Below are positions 14,358 through 14,682 of a stretch of DNA of 14,682 bases, piece by piece. The DNA is from SHLJ01 sp041618535 (GTDB lineage Bacteria; Bacteroidota; Bacteroidia; Flavobacteriales; Flavobacteriaceae). Every line of letters begins with the position of its first letter. Positions within the stretch are counted from its first letter, which is position 1. The notes beneath the pieces are model-generated. The model had not been told where the DNA came from, did no database searches, and saw only the letters and a program-made list of their open reading frames with translations. Position numbers and translations under genes: made by a program. The stretch lies in the NCBI GenBank assembly GCA_041618535.1, contig JBFKFP010000062.1, positions 1-14,682 on the forward strand. Reading direction: 5' to 3'.

Positions 14358-14682
14358 ATGAAAAAATTTATTACGCTATGTGTCCTGGTATTCTTATTTG
14401 CCCTGGGAACTAACGGACTCACTGCCCAGGAGAAATACAAGCAGATGGATGAAGTTATAAAGGTGGAAGCAGAAGAACTTCAGAAAATTTTAAACCTGGA
14501 TAAAGATCAGACTGCCCTTCTTGCAAGATCCATGTTTGCCAAGGAAAAGGCTTATGCTGATATAGCGACCAATAAGAAACTGGACGAAAAAGAAGCCAGA
14601 AACCTTAAAGAAAAGGTTGACATGAATTTTAAATCCAGGCTGCAGGACATTCTTGATGAGGAGCAATTCGCAACCTACAGCG
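14358..14682 (+). CDS. Exported Spy-like helical protein, 5' part only
   Basis: The reading frame from the ATG at 14358 stays open to the window end, giving 108 residues of an incomplete protein. A signal peptide is clear (MKKFITLCVLVFLFALGTNGLTA, cut before QEKYK). The mature part is helical and charged: DEVIKVEAEELQKILNLDKDQ, then a central Lys/Glu-rich helix, and RLQDILDEEQFATYS, which lines up with LLNEEQFKKWERG in the preceding gene. It is therefore probably a second Spy/CpxP-like or DUF4890-like periplasmic protein. Its own promoter is likely, since a terminator separates it from its neighbour. The remainder of the gene lies beyond the window. Confidence 0.75.
   Translation, partial: MKKFITLCVLVFLFALGTNGLTAQEKYKQMDEVIKVEAEELQKILNLDKDQTALLARSMFAKEKAYADIATNKKLDEKEARNLKEKVDMNFKSRLQDILDEEQFATYS

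Overview
The window reads as chromosomal DNA from a member of the Bacteroidota, most likely a marine Flavobacteriaceae. The evidence is moderate GC, exported proteins with relaxed lipoboxes, few clear Shine-Dalgarno sites, a diheme cytochrome lipoprotein carrying an FN3 domain, a DUF5117-type metalloprotease, and a TTG/TAnnTTTG-like promoter. The taxonomic placement is inference. I see no tRNA, rRNA, CRISPR array, insertion sequence or phage gene.

Positions 1-1977 (+) hold a closely spaced set that may be one operon: the 3' end of cysM (cysteine synthase B), a small exported lumazine-binding/NTF2-like protein, and an Old Yellow Enzyme-family FMN oxidoreductase with a TTG start. Positions 1978-2603 hold a strongly decayed MFS transporter relic and an inverted repeat just ahead of an L-lactate dehydrogenase gene (2604-3569). 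An unrecognised helical protein (3738-4133) and an NTF2-like lipoprotein (4334-4780) follow. The lipoprotein gene ends at a bidirectional terminator.

Positions 4781-6210 (-) are the most interesting part. Two adjacent transcription units encode small acidic exported paralogues with a 37-residue internal repeat (FDTxDYLPxxFxxxxGM). The two units also share a promoter-like block (GTAAC-N16-CGTC/AGTC, like an ECF sigma promoter) and similar terminators. This looks like duplication of a whole promoter-gene-terminator unit, and I cannot assign the family a function.

Positions 6497-9581 hold a SLC13/DASS anion symporter (+) converging on, and overlapping by 9 nt, a two-gene operon (-) of tandem membrane-anchored alpha/beta hydrolases. 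Positions 9646-13622 (+) hold an FN3 plus diheme cytochrome c lipoprotein with a recognisable promoter, then a large HExxHxxGxxH metalloprotease lipoprotein ended by a terminator. Positions 13709-14682 (+) hold two small exported Spy/CpxP-like helical proteins in tandem; the second runs off the window. Both have ECF-like AACC-N16-(GTCC/CGAC) blocks upstream, so envelope-stress control is a plausible theme of the window, though unproven.
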